From Undaria pinnatifida (lineage: Eukaryota; Sar; Phaeophyceae; Laminariales; Alariaceae), in the NCBI GenBank assembly GCA_012845835.1, contig JABAKD010000002.1, positions 15,702,129 to 15,766,128 of the forward strand: a DNA stretch of 64,000 bases. The letters run 5' to 3'. Of the stretch, positions 1 to 11,931 are shown piece by piece. The translations under genes and the position numbers were made by a program. The stretch's first letter is position 1. The number at the start of each line of letters is the position of its first letter. The notes under the pieces were generated by a model, which saw only the letters and a list, made by a program, of their open reading frames with translations, was not told the origin of the DNA and did not search any database.

Positions 1-905
1 CACACACAACAACCTGGCAACATCCGTCTGCCGTATTATGGAGTCACATGTACTCAAAGGACACTACATCTCTACAAAACGGGCGGCCGGTGTATCACGT
101 AGCTTGCAAAGATCAACATGGCCCCTACAAATTTAAAATTTATACCAGGTACTTCGAATAGACATTATTTATTATTGGCGGTGATTGAATGGAGCGGAGC
201 GCTGTGATTGCGCCGCGTCTCTCAGAGAGAAGAGAGAAGAGAGCACCGCAAGCGGGAACGCGCGCAGCGCAGACACCAGACAACCGACACCACAGCCGGC
301 GCCTCAGCACCATGCTGATGTGGCGGCTATGTGGCGGCTATCTACGCTTTGGTATGGTCAATTGCGGTTCTCCTAGCCTGCGACCGCCAGGCTCGTTTCC
401 GTGGTCCCGAGCCAAGGCGCCTCCTTTTAGCAGCGTTGTAGTGTGGCTAGTTTCCTTTCTCGGACCCTTCGATCTGTCGATGCGACGAAGTAGGTAGTGA
501 TGGCGGAGGCAGGGGTGGGGGCATTGGAGGCAGCAATGGCGGAGGTCGTGATGGTGTAGGCAGCGATGGAGGTAGCGGTGGGGGTAGGGGTGATGGATTC
601 GCTAGGGAGAGCGAACCTCAACCAAGTGCAACTTCATCTATTTTTTGACACCAGCGAACCCTATCGAGATCAAGAGCACTGTCAACGCCAGCAGGGAGCA
701 TGTCAACAGGGGGGTCAAGCGGGTGGAGTAGTTTCCTTACAGTCCTCTACCTACGCTGCACAAGGCCGGCTGTGAGTGGTTCTATCGTAGATTACTGTTT
801 ATTACCTGGTACTTGCTGCTTGCTGTACGGGTGAATCTTATACCTGGTTAAAAGCAGTACAGGACACCAGATAAGACACATACCACACTCTGTACAATTA
901 TGATA
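1..905. other. Unassigned left edge with GGA/GGT-rich low-complexity stretch
   Basis: No recognisable gene. Positions about 496-605 are a purine-rich GGA/GGT/GGC stretch that could pass for glycine codons but carries no other coding sign. Positions about 85-115 hold a short match (AGCTTGCAAAGAT) to the dispersed AACGTCAG repeat family found again at 16.9, 22.5, 48.0, 53.2, 55.0 and 55.5 kb. A TACCAGGTA nonamer lies near 145 and TACCTGGTA near 806. Confidence 0.5.
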
Positions 906-919
906 GTTATCAATTATGA

Positions 920-1183
920 TAGTTGTCAGTTGTCTGGCAGACACCTACTCTTTGAAAAAGCTGCGCAACTAGTTGTCCTGGACAACTTCTATTTGAAGAA
1001 GCTGCACAACTAGTTGTCCTGGAAAACTACTATTTTAAACAGCTCCGCAACTAGTTGTGGATAACCACTATTTAAGAAATCTGCGCAACTACAATGTAGT
1101 TGTCCTGGACAACTACGTTTTGAAGAAGCTGCGCAACTATTAATAGTTGTCCTAGACAACTAGACTACATTTTTAAAAAGCTG
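920..1183. repeat. Minisatellite with AGTTGTCCTGGACAACT dyad, array 1
   Basis: About five imperfect units of 41-50 bp, each with the near-perfect palindrome AGTTGTCCTGGACAACT, an A/T-rich spacer (CTATTTGAAGAAG-like) and GCTGCGCAACT. Two units are degraded (GTTGTGGATAACC, GTTGTCCTAGACAAC). The same unit forms array 2 at 12.8-13.1 kb. Single partial copies abut the duplicated 571-bp segment at its left edge near 3494-3508 and at its right edge near 10988-11005. Confidence 0.85.
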
Positions 1184-1194
1184 CCACACCCCAG

Positions 1195-1690
1195 ATGGAT
1201 CAGCTCACCGTAGCTCCAGCTAGCTCTTTTCGACGGTAGCTCACCGGTGAGCTACGGGAGCTACATGAGCTGCACATGTTTTCCTGGCTTGAGCTACAGA
1301 AGGTAGCTCATCTGTAGTACATGTTTTGGAAGGGTGAGCTACTATGACCGATAGCTCATCTGCACATATTTGCCCAGGATGAGCTATACGAGCTACGTGA
1401 GCTAGCTTATTTGGCCCTGGATGAGCTATAGGAGCTACATGATCCGCACATGTTTTCAATGCTTGAGCTACAGGCGATAGCTCATCTACGCATGTTTTCA
1501 AAGGGTGAGCTATGGTCGGTGGCTCATCTGCACATGTTTTCAAAGCTTCAGCTATAGACGATAGAGCTCATCTGCACATGTTTTCGACGCTTGAGCTATA
1601 GAGGATAGCTCATCTGCGCATGTTTTGAGGTTGTGAGCTATAAGAGCTATACGAGCTAGCTCATGAGCTGCTGCTAATCATAGGTACAAG
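1195..1690. repeat. 42-bp GAGCTAT..ATAGCTC minisatellite, array 1
   Basis: Tandem units of about 42 bp. Each contains a short dyad (GAGCTAT, about 5 nt, ATAGCTC) followed by CATCTGCACATGTTTT. As 42 is divisible by three and the unit lacks a stop on the minus strand, a 100-residue open frame (1241-1543, minus) reads as a 14-residue repeat with a recurring KTCADEL-like motif. This is most simply a by-product of the period, not evidence for a gene. The array directly follows dyad array 1. Confidence 0.85.
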
Positions 1691-1944
1691 CACATACACA
1701 CCACACCATGAACACAAACATCCATCTGTTTTTTATATACTGTACGAGATCGGAGCTTTTTCTGTTCTTAATATGCCAGATAGACAAAGTACCGGTGGAT
1801 TTGTTTTTCGGCACAACCATAACCATCAACCAAGCTCATGCATCACCCGACCAAGTACAACTCAACTCAACTCAATCGAGGCACCTTCTACCCACAAACA
1901 AGAGCTCGCACGCATACACATACAACACCACACAACACGCCTAG

Positions 1945-2385
1945 CATGACCTGCTCTCGTTTTGGGCCAACGAGGGGCAGCCGATCTACGCGAACATGGC
2001 CCGCGTGGCTCGCGTACTGCTCTCTGTGCCGGCGTCTTTTGCCGTCCTGGAGAGGGACTTTAGCGCGGCCGGGCGTCCCATTACGAGTTCCCGGAGCAAC
2101 CTATCCGCGGCCTACGCGGAGATGGTCATGTTCCTCATCGGAAACATCGAACACATGCCCATTGAAGTGCCGGCTCTCTCAACTGAGCAGGCGCTTCAGG
2201 CGGTACCTCGCCGTCTTTCCAACCCGAAGGCGGAGGTGTCCGCCCTTGCTGCGGGCGAGGCGGGGTCTGCGGGCGAAGCGGGCGTGGACACCACCTGTGA
2301 TGAGTACGCAGGGGAAGCGGGGTCTGCGGGCGAAGAGGGCGTTAACGCCGGCTGCAGCGACTCCGCAGGGGAAGGCTCGGAATAG
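1945..2385 (+). pseudogene. hAT transposase, C-terminal dimerisation region remnant
   Basis: The open frame after the TAG at 1942-1944 begins DLLSFWANEG and continues through a W..N.......A..ARVLLSVPAS pattern into ERDFSAAGRPITSSRSNL and MVMFLIGN. This is the order of motifs in the hAT-family C-terminal dimerisation domain (known family: a tryptophan, an IPASSAPSER-like stretch, FSxAG, then LxGN). No N-terminal zinc finger or catalytic core lies upstream, so only the last part is present. The CTAG just before it could be a splice acceptor, making this the last exon of a transposase whose other exons are lost. Downstream of the domain the frame enters an AGEAGSAGE acidic/Gly/Ala repeat of about 50 residues and stops at 2383-2385. 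Transposition function is not expected. The domain call is fairly sure; intactness is not. Confidence 0.8.
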
Positions 2386-2845
2386 AAGCCTTGCGGATGA
2401 ATGGGGGGCAGCGGTAGATATTATGTGCTGTTGTTATATATGTATCTGCTTGTTCGTCTCTTTTTTGCCTTTTATTGGGCGATGCAGATGGCTTTTTCTT
2501 TCTGTCTCATGCGTTTCTTTGTTCTGCACCTTGTGGTAGGCTACGCGAAGCCGTGTTGGAGGGATGGGGATGCACGGATTTCAAACGCTGCTGCTTGTCA
2601 ATATGGCCGCATTGACCGACTGCTGTTTTTGTTATGTGTTCAATAGAGGTAAATGCTAATGCTGTGATAAGATGCGTAGGAACTACGGTCTTAATATCCA
2701 TATACCTGGTGGTATTATCAGCTACACAGTATCAGGTAGGTATACTTTTTTTGGCGTTGAAAGGGAGTACGATCCTGTCGCACGTACCGACGTTGAAGTT
2801 TCGCCTGAATGGCGAGCTGTATAACCTACATGCGCACTCGTCCCG
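2386..2845. other. Spacer with no recognisable gene
   Basis: T-rich sequence between the hAT remnant and the second 42-bp array. Short frames here show no domain, and nothing else was seen. Confidence 0.5.
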
Positions 2846-2847
2846 GA

Positions 2848-3485
2848 GGCCAGGTTTGTTCATCTACAATCTAAGCACCTGCATGTTTTGCCCTGAAAGA
2901 GCTACAATGAGCTATGTACATGAGCTAGCTCGTGGGGTGAGCTATAGAGGATAGCTCATCAGCACATGTTTTGAACGCTTCAGCTATATAGGGTAGCTCA
3001 CCTGCACATGTTTTGCCGGCTTGAGCTATAGGCGATAGCTCATCTGCACATGGTTTCCCAACTTGAGCTCTAGACGGTAGCTCATCTGCACATACTTTCA
3101 AAGCTTGAGCTATGCAGGATAGCTAATCCGCACATATTTCACCAAGGTGAGCTTTAAGAGCTACATGAGCTGGCTCACTTGTCCCGGAACGAGCTATTTG
3201 AGCTACATGAGCTGCACATGTTTCCCCGGCTTGAGCTATTGGCGATAGCTCATATGCACATGTTTTGGAAGGGTGAGCTATCATCGATAGCTCATCCGCA
3301 CATGTTTGCCCAGGATGAGCTATACGAGCTACATGAGCTAGCTCATTTGGCCCTAGATGAGCTATACGAGCTACATGATCCGCACATGTTTTCAATGCTT
3401 GAGCTATAGGCGATAGCTCATCTGCACATGTTTCCAATGCGTGAGCTATACACGATGGATGAGCTAGCTCATGAGCTGTCCAGGG
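2848..3485. repeat. 42-bp GAGCTAT..ATAGCTC minisatellite, array 2
   Basis: Same unit as the array at 1.2-1.7 kb, about 14-15 imperfect copies. The minus-strand frame 3123-3566 again reads through as 14-residue repeats (LKTCADELSPIAQ-like alternating with a HVARIAHP-like form). Two unit types alternate, so a higher-order period of two or three units is likely. The array ends at a truncated dyad-minisatellite unit (CTGCGCAACTAGTTG) next to the 571-bp duplicated segment. Confidence 0.85.
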
Positions 3486-3508
3486 TGTGAAACCTGCGCA
3501 ACTAGTTG

Positions 3509-4079
3509 TGTTATAGAGTGTCAGTATAGCTGGCAATAGATTCGGTAGGATAGTCCGCAGATTCATGGTCTATTGGCCACAAGAAGGTTCTCTTAAACGG
3601 AATATTCTGAGTGAAGCGGATAACCCGTAGAATCTAGCTAGTTTGTACCACAAGAGCGTTCTCGGAAATGGAACGCTCCTCCTCTGGACAAGATAGGTAG
3701 AAGTAAGCGCGTTAAGCGCTCATGGGAACATTAGGACATCCAGGAGAACGTTCCTTGTACGTTCCATAGGAAAAGGTCCGGAACAGAGCACAGTAGCAAT
3801 GCTGGGGTGAAGCGAACTCTGTGAGCTTCACCCCACCCCCGTGCTCTCACTACCTGCTCTACCAGCTCTACCTGCTATGCTTGCTCTGCCCTGCACTACC
3901 ATGTGCCAAGGGCCTGTGTTGTCTGTCTTTTAGAGTCCAATGAAGAGGAAATAATGTATAAGCTTTTGAGTCTATCCAGCGAGCCACGAGGAGAGACCAA
4001 ACAAGGGCACCGGAACCCATGAGGAGCACGCTTCCCAACACCGACCAACCACGCATCCCCCACTCGGAGTACCACCACA
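3509..4079. repeat. 571-bp duplicated segment, copy 1
   Basis: Matches 10418-10988 base for base at a constant offset of 6909, with only a few differences seen (for example at 3520 and two C/T-type changes near 3890 and 3994). Both ends are sharp: identity starts at TGTTATAG and stops after CCACCACA. No target duplication or terminal inverted repeats were found, so the mechanism is open (segmental copy, or a non-autonomous element). Minus-strand frames of 70-93 residues cover the right half (3868-4177) but show no recognised domain, and the equivalent frame survives in copy 2. Confidence 0.9.
3786..3846. other. Long hairpin inside duplicated segment, copy 1
   Basis: An 11-bp perfect stem, TGGGGTGAAGC (3803-3813) with GCTTCACCCCA (3825-3835), encloses an 11-nt loop. 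It is extended by an outer arm GAGCAC (3786-3791) with GTGCTC (3841-3846). The equivalent hairpin lies at 10695-10755 in copy 2. It could be an RNA fold or a cruciform; no function is claimed. Confidence 0.7.
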
Positions 4080-7000
4080 ATTGGCGACGTCGTAGCAGCG
4101 AACGTGTCGACCTTGGGTTTCGTGACCTTCTCCCCGGTGCTCTTCTCTCCCCAAGGCAAGCTCTTTTCGGCTTGCACAGCTTTGCATTTTACTTTTCCCG
4201 TTTTTTTTAGGTAGCTTTTCTTTTTTTTATTTTTTTTTCCTCTCGTCTTTTAACATACCAGGTACTCCCTTTCCTCCAGTAGCGAACTTGGTTATCTATT
4301 TGCCTCCCTTTTTATATCGAACCTCCGTGTATCAACCACGTACGAACTGCACCTGACAGCTCATAGATTGGTCATATAGTATAGACCCGAGTACAAGCAG
4401 TTGAGTGCCGTAGGCAGTCGTCTCGTCTCCCTCTCGTATCCCCCCCCCCCCCCTCGTAGGTAGGTATAGCACCGACCGGTATTGCGCCGGTACTGTGCTA
4501 CAAACGATCTCCTTTGTTCCCTTTGCTTCGCACCAAGCGTATAGAACATCGTCAATACATACAAGTCCTCCGGTACGGGATATCTCTGGACGTTTTCGTG
4601 TCACCGTACTCCTGCTGTTGCAGTAGTACGTCCGTCACCCCAAAAGCGCTATACCATCCCCAAAATACACTCGTATGTACAAGAACGACCCAATCCCTGC
4701 GACCCCACAAGGACCACGTAACAAAAGGAGAGCTCTCTGTTGTGTTCTCCACTGATTGAGGTATAGGCCCTCATTTGCAGGAGATAGACACAAGTGCCAG
4801 GGAGGTACCACGCCCGCTTTTCGTAATTATCGTTTCTTTTCTTTTTCTTTTTCTGCCCGCATACTTAGCCGGTGGTGTCATTTTTACGGCGTGTGATTGG
4901 CATCGGGTACGACGTATTAGTAATATTTTTGCTTGCGTACCTTTGGTGAGACAGCGGCTCATAGATAATTTGCGTACCTCGTACACAGCACAAGCAGTGG
5001 TACGTACACACGTATGGGTTGACACGTACCTTACGGGCGTGGCACACCCTCATAATCGTAGAATACCTACCACCCCACCAGGTACGGAGTTGTACCGAGT
5101 CTGACTCCCAGGGTTTCAGGCCTGTATGCACGGTTGCGTCTTGTCCTGATACTCCCGGTAGTACCCCGTTTCCATCGCCATCCCAAAGTCGTTTTGGTCT
5201 GCCCCTGGTTTGTTTGTTCTTTTGTTTTGATGCATTTCCCTTGTTTGCTTTATTGATAGCTACTTTGTTTTCTTGTTTCTTGCATGGTTAACAAGCACGT
5301 ACGAGTAACTGCTGCTTAAATTTGTCATTGGGAATTTCTACTTGTTGTACTGTTTTTTTTTTTTTTCTCGTGCAAACTTTCGTTTTGTTTTTATACACTG
5401 ACTGGTGGTGTCGCACGTACCATCTCTCCAGTTAAAAACATATCGTACGCGGACCCTACACTGCTATGGCGAAATTACCGTTGTCCAGTGTGCAATTCTT
5501 ACCAGCTTATGACGTACAGAGCTCTATGTTGCCGTTTGTCACCATGCTGCTGTTTAGCGTACACTTCGTACATTTTGGCCATTGCATCGCATCTACCGCA
5601 TCTACGCTGTTAAAATTTGACAAAATACTGCTGTAGTACGTGTATCTCGCCAGCCTTCTGTCATACACAGGCTTTATGCTGCCTTAATTTGTCAGGATAC
5701 TAGTGTCATACGTGAATTCCGTCGGTTTTGTCTCACGCACGGCCCCCTATGCTGCTCACATCATCCGAAATGCTGCAGTAACCGTGCCTCTTACCAGTTT
5801 TGAGCCACATATGGGCTCTATCATGCCCATATGCATCTGCTGTAAGATCATTTTGCCAGTATATTTGTCGTGCCCGAGCTCTACGCTCTGTCTAATATTG
5901 GATTATTCCCCCCCCCCCCGCGTTCGGCCAGCTTTTTACGCCATAACAAAAGCAGGCTCTACGCTAACATTTTTTTTTTTTTTGCGACAAAAAGCATCAA
6001 AGTCCCTCGCATCTGCCCCATCTCGTATGATGAAGTGGAGTAGACGCTGCTCAGATTTGCCCAATTATTGTCACCTGACCGAGTTTACTTTTCCCCGTTC
6101 CTGGTGATATAGGGTAGATGATGCCCAGATTTTTAACGCATTTTCCGCTTCAATTTTACGATAACGCAGGGTCTATTCTGCTCAAAATTGTATCGTTGCT
6201 GCGCAAGCTTGAAAGTCAACAACTGTTTCTTTTTTTTTACTCTTCATTTTTTTGGTTTGAAGGCATTCATTTCTGCTGTTAGTGGCTTGACAATAATTTT
6301 GCGAGCGACCACGGGAAATGCCCCCCCTCCGTTTTTATGCCGCACGTGTTGCTTTCATCATGCTGGCGCACATCTCGTCTTGCAAAAATGTTCGGGCAAC
6401 CATGATCGTCTTGTCACGAGCATCAACACGCGCTGCACATGATGTTGACTTACACAATTGACAATGATTGTGCTCTGTCACGGTGCAATTTTTTTAGGGG
6501 TTTCAACCCCATAATGCGCGAACGGCGGTATTACATGCCGAACATCCCACTATATCATATTGGTACGATTTTATAAAATCCTCTCACGGTGCACTGTGTT
6601 CTATTTGGAAACCTCTGTGAGGGTGGAGACTCAACGTGCCACGAGCCTCGTCAATACGCTCAATACCCCACGCGTGTTTGAGCTATTTTCATGAGGCTTA
6701 CGTTTTTGCTGTTACGCACCCCCGACCTGATGCAGCGTTGGAGTGACCCGAACTGTATTAGGATCGTGCTTGAGCAAAAATACGGTTGAGTAAAACCGCA
6801 CCCCGAGTGCGTCGCGCTCCGAATGCCGTCTCTCTCCCTTTTTCACGAGTGTCCTACCTGTGTTACACGGAACCCCCCCCGGTATTTTTATAAACAGTGC
6901 ACCCCCGAAGTATACCGTCATTTTTAGGTCCGGATTTTTGCTTCGGAAACCTCAAACATAGCTTAGGTTATCGACGGGTACAAGAGGTACACATTTTTTC

Positions 7001-7480
7001 CGCGTTGTAAGGTCTGATTTTGTTTTGTTTTCGACTGGATAACTCGGTGGTTCTAACCATCTCCCGAGCACCACGCTCCTCCCCCGGGAATATCTACAAT
7101 CATCCATCACCCTCCGGTCTTCTTGGTGACGTTCGAAAACTACTGGTACTGCATCCTACCCCTCTACTCCGGTGCGTGCGATACCTCCCTATCCATTCCA
7201 GACCAACATGGATCCCCCCCCCAACCTTCGCGGTATATCCCGCACCAACCAGGACCCAACCTCCAAACCCTCACAATGAACAGTGAGCTTCGCGTTTTTC
7301 TCCTGCTGTAGCCATGGGTGGTACAGTTACGGTGAAGGGCCTTGTCATTCTGTTCCAATAAAATCGAAATAATGCCCGGAGCGCATTTTTGCGGCCAGGG
7401 TCGTTGACGGCATTTCCACCACCGCCACTGACCCCGACCCATTTCAGTCAAACCGGATCCCTCGACGTTTGGTACGGCCA
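4080..7480. other. 3.4 kb without recognisable genes; homopolymer-rich
   Basis: Contains T tracts (about 5347-5366, 5970-5982, 6228-6238), C tracts (4441-4453, 5908-5917) and many short frames on both strands, none with a recognised domain. Between about 5460 and 6480 short phrases recur loosely (variants of CTCTACGCTGT and ATCGCATCTACC), suggesting a decayed repeat. A TACCAGGTA nonamer lies near 4256. No gene is called. Confidence 0.4.
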
Positions 7481-10240
7481 CCTTACACGCCGAGACTAGG
7501 GAGGACGAATCCCTCTACGGGAGACGCCCACCTGATGCGACTGCGATTTTTGTTTAGCGCCTGAGGGCAAGAGGTTAATTTTTTTCCCGTGGGGAAGCAC
7601 AACAACGCCGCAAGTACAGCGACGACTACCACAGCGTGTATCGCCGAAGCGGCACCCATCAGGCCAGTGCCGCGGTCGTTACCGAATATCATGCCACCGC
7701 GACTGCAGCCCTTTGTGCCCCACCCCCCCCATCTGAGCCACGGCTACCGTCCCAACCGACACGTTGCTGCTCACATCCCTACCCCGGCTCCCATAGCCGC
7801 CCACCCCACGCGGCCGCGTCTATCACCACAACGGTTTTTCGCCCGCCCATCACCGCGCTTAACCCCCTGCGCCCAATCGCCCCTGCTTTTGTTTGCTGGT
7901 ACTTGCTCACAACTGCATCCGGCGCGCCCACGGTCTCGACCGGGCGGCACCCAAAGACACCCCAGTCTGCGGTAAAATATTTTTTTCGGTTATCGGCCAC
8001 GTCGTACCTACCCAACTACGACTCATGTCGACATCGTTAGACGCTCCGTCTGCGGTAATCTGCGGGTTCGGTCTATTTCCTTGAAATTCCGACCCCCCTC
8101 CCGCCGCTACTAAAGTTGTCAAAACGGCCACAGAGCCGCCAAACCAACTTTGTTGCCGCATTTCCCTACGCGCTCCAAGCCCCAGCACCCACCTCCCGTG
8201 AACCCACGGCTAGAAAACGCCGCACACGCCCTCCGCAACCAGCCCCCAAAAACGCCGCACGCACCCCCCCGCATCACCTAACGCTCGGGTCAAGACCACC
8301 GTTCTTCTCCGACTACTACCTACGCCATCATTCTTCTCCGCCTACCACCTACATCACCGATATTGACCGTTGCAACAGCGACAGCAAGGTCGCCCAACGA
8401 CGCAGACGCCATCCTATCCGTAGTGGCCGCGACGGCGGTCGCGACCACCCGAATTGTGACGCCCATGACGCCTGCGTCTGTCTCACGAACCGCAAAAAGT
8501 GGTGGCTCGCAACCACCACATATTGCGATACGGGACACAACCTACGACGAGCATCATTGTCAACTACCTGGCCATCGAGTACCACTCCGCTGGCTTTCGG
8601 GCGTTCTCCCTGACGTCTGCATCGTGCCGGCGGCACTCTCCCACTGTAGCAACACCGCTACGCCTCTGGTGCGCTCAACCCAGGTATGGGCATACTTCAG
8701 GATGTTGGTTTTTACTTTAGGTATTTACGGAAACGTGCGGACCATACACCCGGCGCCATCACCCGGCAATAACCAGCGACAACCAACGCCGCTCGTTGTA
8801 AATGCCGTGGCAACTATTTTTTGGGTCGAAAGCGCCATGATCGCCTTTCTTCCGCGGGCAACTACTGCGACAACGACGACAACATCGGCAGCAACAGCGT
8901 GGCCGGCCGATACCCATTGCGGCAAAAATCCCTGGACGCTACACGCTGATCAACCGATACAGCACTACCAGCGCCAGGCCATCTAATTGCGGGACGAGGT
9001 TCCAGCTCCAACTTTCAAAGGACGAGCTCCACCGACGCCCCCGCCCCCCAACAATCTACCTCCCCCGCCCAGCCCCATACATGCGATATCGCTTGTCCAA
9101 GCCTGATCCCCTTGTTCTAGCGATGGTCTTGAGGTGTGGGTACGAGGAGGCCAAGACGTCGAGCCCTACTGGGATGCTCCACTCGACGCCTTCTACCGAT
9201 GAGCAACGCTACTTGCCGAAGACCACGGCTACCAGCGGTTCCGGACTACAGCACGAAACTTCTGCTTCCAATTCCGGGCCATCGCATCCTGAGCCCGCCT
9301 CGCCTATTTATCGGCGGCTCCACTCGCGCTCGTCCTAGGACGTGCGCGTTTTTCAGTGACAACGTTGGGCCCGCGAACGACGGATTCCCACTCGCTGCCA
9401 CGGTGTTGACAGCACCACTGCCCCTGGGCCCAAGGGACAGTCCCGTCATGACGACGGAAGACTCGCGATCATAGTTGACCAGGATATGCCCTGAGCCCCC
9501 TGCCCCGTCTTCCCCGCAACTCTCGTGGATTGCGCGGACACGGACCACAGGTACGGCATTTCCTAGCGAGTTCTATCCTGCTCATCCAACGCCGCTTGGA
9601 GACAGGACCCCCAGGGTATCTTCGCCCCGCTCCTTTAAACGCAACCCACGGAGACCCTCCCAGAGCCTCGGTGATACAATACCGAGACTCCCTCTGGGAT
9701 CACGTTAACCCAGCCGCGCATGTTCTCCAGATCAGCCAGCTGCACCCTCGCCATCGCCACGCGACAGTCTTACAGACAGCCGCAACTGACCACTGCTTGG
9801 CGGCTCACCGCAGCCAGCCTACACCGGACTACCTCCTCTGGGATGTTCGACCTTTAGCAGTGCCACCCTTCTGGATTCTTCTTCTACGTTTTTTCTTATC
9901 ACCGTGTGGAGTAGTTTCCGACATCGCCCGATACCGACATTTTGAGCGACACCACGACCCCTCAGCTTTCCCGGCTTCGACCAAGTATCGGAACCGTTCC
10001 TACGACAGCCATGGACATTGGTTCCGAAGTCAACAAACGCCGGAGCTCCTTCATTACCTACCTGGGACAATGGTTCCGAGGCCGACAAACGCCGGAAATT
10101 ACTCCCGTACCACCACCCATTCGCATCCTTGCGCTCAGTGGCCGCGCCCTTCGTGTTATCGTAGGCCGATTGCTACTGGTATACCGTAGGTACATACCCT
10201 TTCTCGAGCTCTCACGGTTGTGAGCTCCATCATAGGGTTG
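7480..10240. other. C-rich, G-poor strand-asymmetric block
   Basis: About 2.7 kb in which the plus strand is rich in C and A and poor in G, with many CACC, CGCC and ACCCC words. Plus-strand open frames reach 207 residues (8363-8986) and 219 residues (9530-10189), but their translations are low-complexity Thr/Pro/Ala/His-rich with no recognised domain. Open frames are expected here because stop codons need G or T-rich words. The block ends abruptly near 10200, where the sequence becomes AT-rich. It could be a decayed low-complexity gene, an asymmetric satellite, or the body of an unknown element. Confidence 0.4.
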
Positions 10241-10417
10241 TATATCTTACAATGAGGCGTTTAAGCCTCATTATTACGAGGTGTGGGGGAATCTATAGCC
10301 TCATTTTCGTTTGTTTCGAATAGCCGCATCTTCGATCCCCCTCCCAATTTTTGATGTTTTGTTGACATCATTTAATGGGCAGGTGATCTGAATCTACGAC
10401 TATTCAGGGTGGGCTAA

Positions 10418-10988
10418 TGTTATAGAGTTTCAGTATAGCTGGCAATAGATTCGGTAGGATAGTCCGCAGATTCATGGTCTATTGGCCACAAGAAGGTTCT
10501 CTTAAACGGAATATTCTGAGTGAAGCGGATAACCCGTAGAATCTAGCTAGTTTGTACCACAAGAGCGTTCTCGGAAATGGAACGCTCCTCCTCTGGACAA
10601 GATAGGTAGAAGTAAGCGCGTTAAGCGCTCATGGGAACATTAGGACATCCAGGAGAACGTTCCTTGTACGTTCCATAGGAAAAGGTCCGGAACAGAGCAC
10701 AGTAGCAATGCTGGGGTGAAGCGAACTCTGTGAGCTTCACCCCACCCCCGTGCTCTCACTACCTGCTCTACCAGCTCTACCTGCTATACTTGCTCTGCCC
10801 TGCACTACCATGTGCCAAGGGCCTGTGTTGTCTGTCTTTTAGAGTCCAATGAAGAGGAAATAATGTATAAGCTTTTGAGTCTATCCAGCGAGCCATGAGG
10901 AGAGACCAAACAAGGGCACCGGAACCCATGAGGAGCACGCTTCCCAACACCGACCAACCACGCATCCCCCACTCGGAGTACCACCACA
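10418..10988. repeat. 571-bp duplicated segment, copy 2
   Basis: Second copy of 3509-4079. Its right edge runs directly into the AGTTGTCCTGGACAACT dyad of the minisatellite family, while copy 1 has a truncated unit of the same minisatellite at its left edge. The parent element may therefore have been bounded by such units on both sides. Confidence 0.9.
10695..10755. other. Long hairpin inside duplicated segment, copy 2
   Basis: Equivalent of the 3786-3846 hairpin, with the same 11-bp TGGGGTGAAGC stem and outer GAGCAC/GTGCTC arm, unchanged between the two copies. Confidence 0.7.
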
Positions 10989-11009
10989 GTTGTCCTGGAC
11001 AACTATTTT

Positions 11010-11930
11010 TGATTATTGCTGTGTAATGCATTAATAGTGTTTTGGGGGGGTCGGAGGAAGCCTAGCCTTGTGCCATCATGTAATGGAATGGGTATGTAGC
11101 AGGAAAGTACATTATCACATCATGGCAGAATCAAATGCGTGCATGCATGGGAGGCACCTTCATTGCGGGGGAAACAAACCAAGCAACCGAGAAGATGACC
11201 GAAATTATCGCGATGTGGCAACCGCTCCGTGAACCGAGCTCCTTACGTAGTGCAAATGCACGGGAAAAAAACACCATCATCATCAGAGGGGGAAAGAACA
11301 CAAAGCACCACACAAAAATTATCTGCGATAACCAAAACGAGCGCGGATATGTGCAACTGACTGCGGATCGCCGCACCAAAAAACCAGCGCACCAGTTAGT
11401 TGTCGTCATTCCCCTCAACTTGTTTCCCACGTGATTGCGTCTATTGTTTACGCGAGTCTGATAGGAATTCCGCAAGAGTTGAAGCCACCCGGAACGCAAA
11501 CAAACAAAACAAAACACCCAACACCAAACACCCAACACCCACCAACGCCGACACCCCCGCCGTTCTCGTCATGCCGCATATGACAAGAGATTGCGTCAAC
11601 TCCTGTCGACAAGCACAAGCAAATGTCCGCTTCCAAAGGCCACGCAACAGGTTTGGACTGCACTCATTCCGCGTCAGTTTGCAGACAATTTGCTTGGTCA
11701 TTCACAGCTGACATGTTGACTTGTAGCCCTATCCTCTTAGCCGTGTGTTTAGTTGCCCGTGCCGTGGCGTGCTCATGTGTGGACTGATGATGTGGTGTTG
11801 TGTGCAGCACCGCTGGGTCTTCGTCGACTGTTCTGTTCCGAGTCTCAAGAGGTCATATTCAATAATTGCTGTGCACTACTGCTGTTAGTGGGTTCTGCAC
11901 CTCAAGAGTCGTATTCCACAACTGGCTGTT
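11010..11930. other. Spacer with no recognisable gene
   Basis: Minus-strand frame 11131-11538 (135 residues) and plus-strand frame 11135-11434 overlap without a recognised domain. Short related phrases (GAGTCTCAAGAGGTC near 11835, CACCTCAAGAGTC near 11900, and GAGTCTCAAAAGGTC near 12737 beyond the MITE) point to an older repeat into which the MITE at 11932 inserted. Confidence 0.4.
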
Positions 11931-11931
11931 A

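Noticed and set aside
1195-3485. Minisatellite arrays as CRISPR
   Set aside because: Units are directly tandem without unique spacers, and the context is eukaryotic with no cas genes.
8363-10189. Open frames of 207 and 219 residues in the C-rich block
   Set aside because: Low-complexity Thr/Pro/Ala/His translations, overlapping frames on both strands, no recognisable motif; expected from low G and biased composition.
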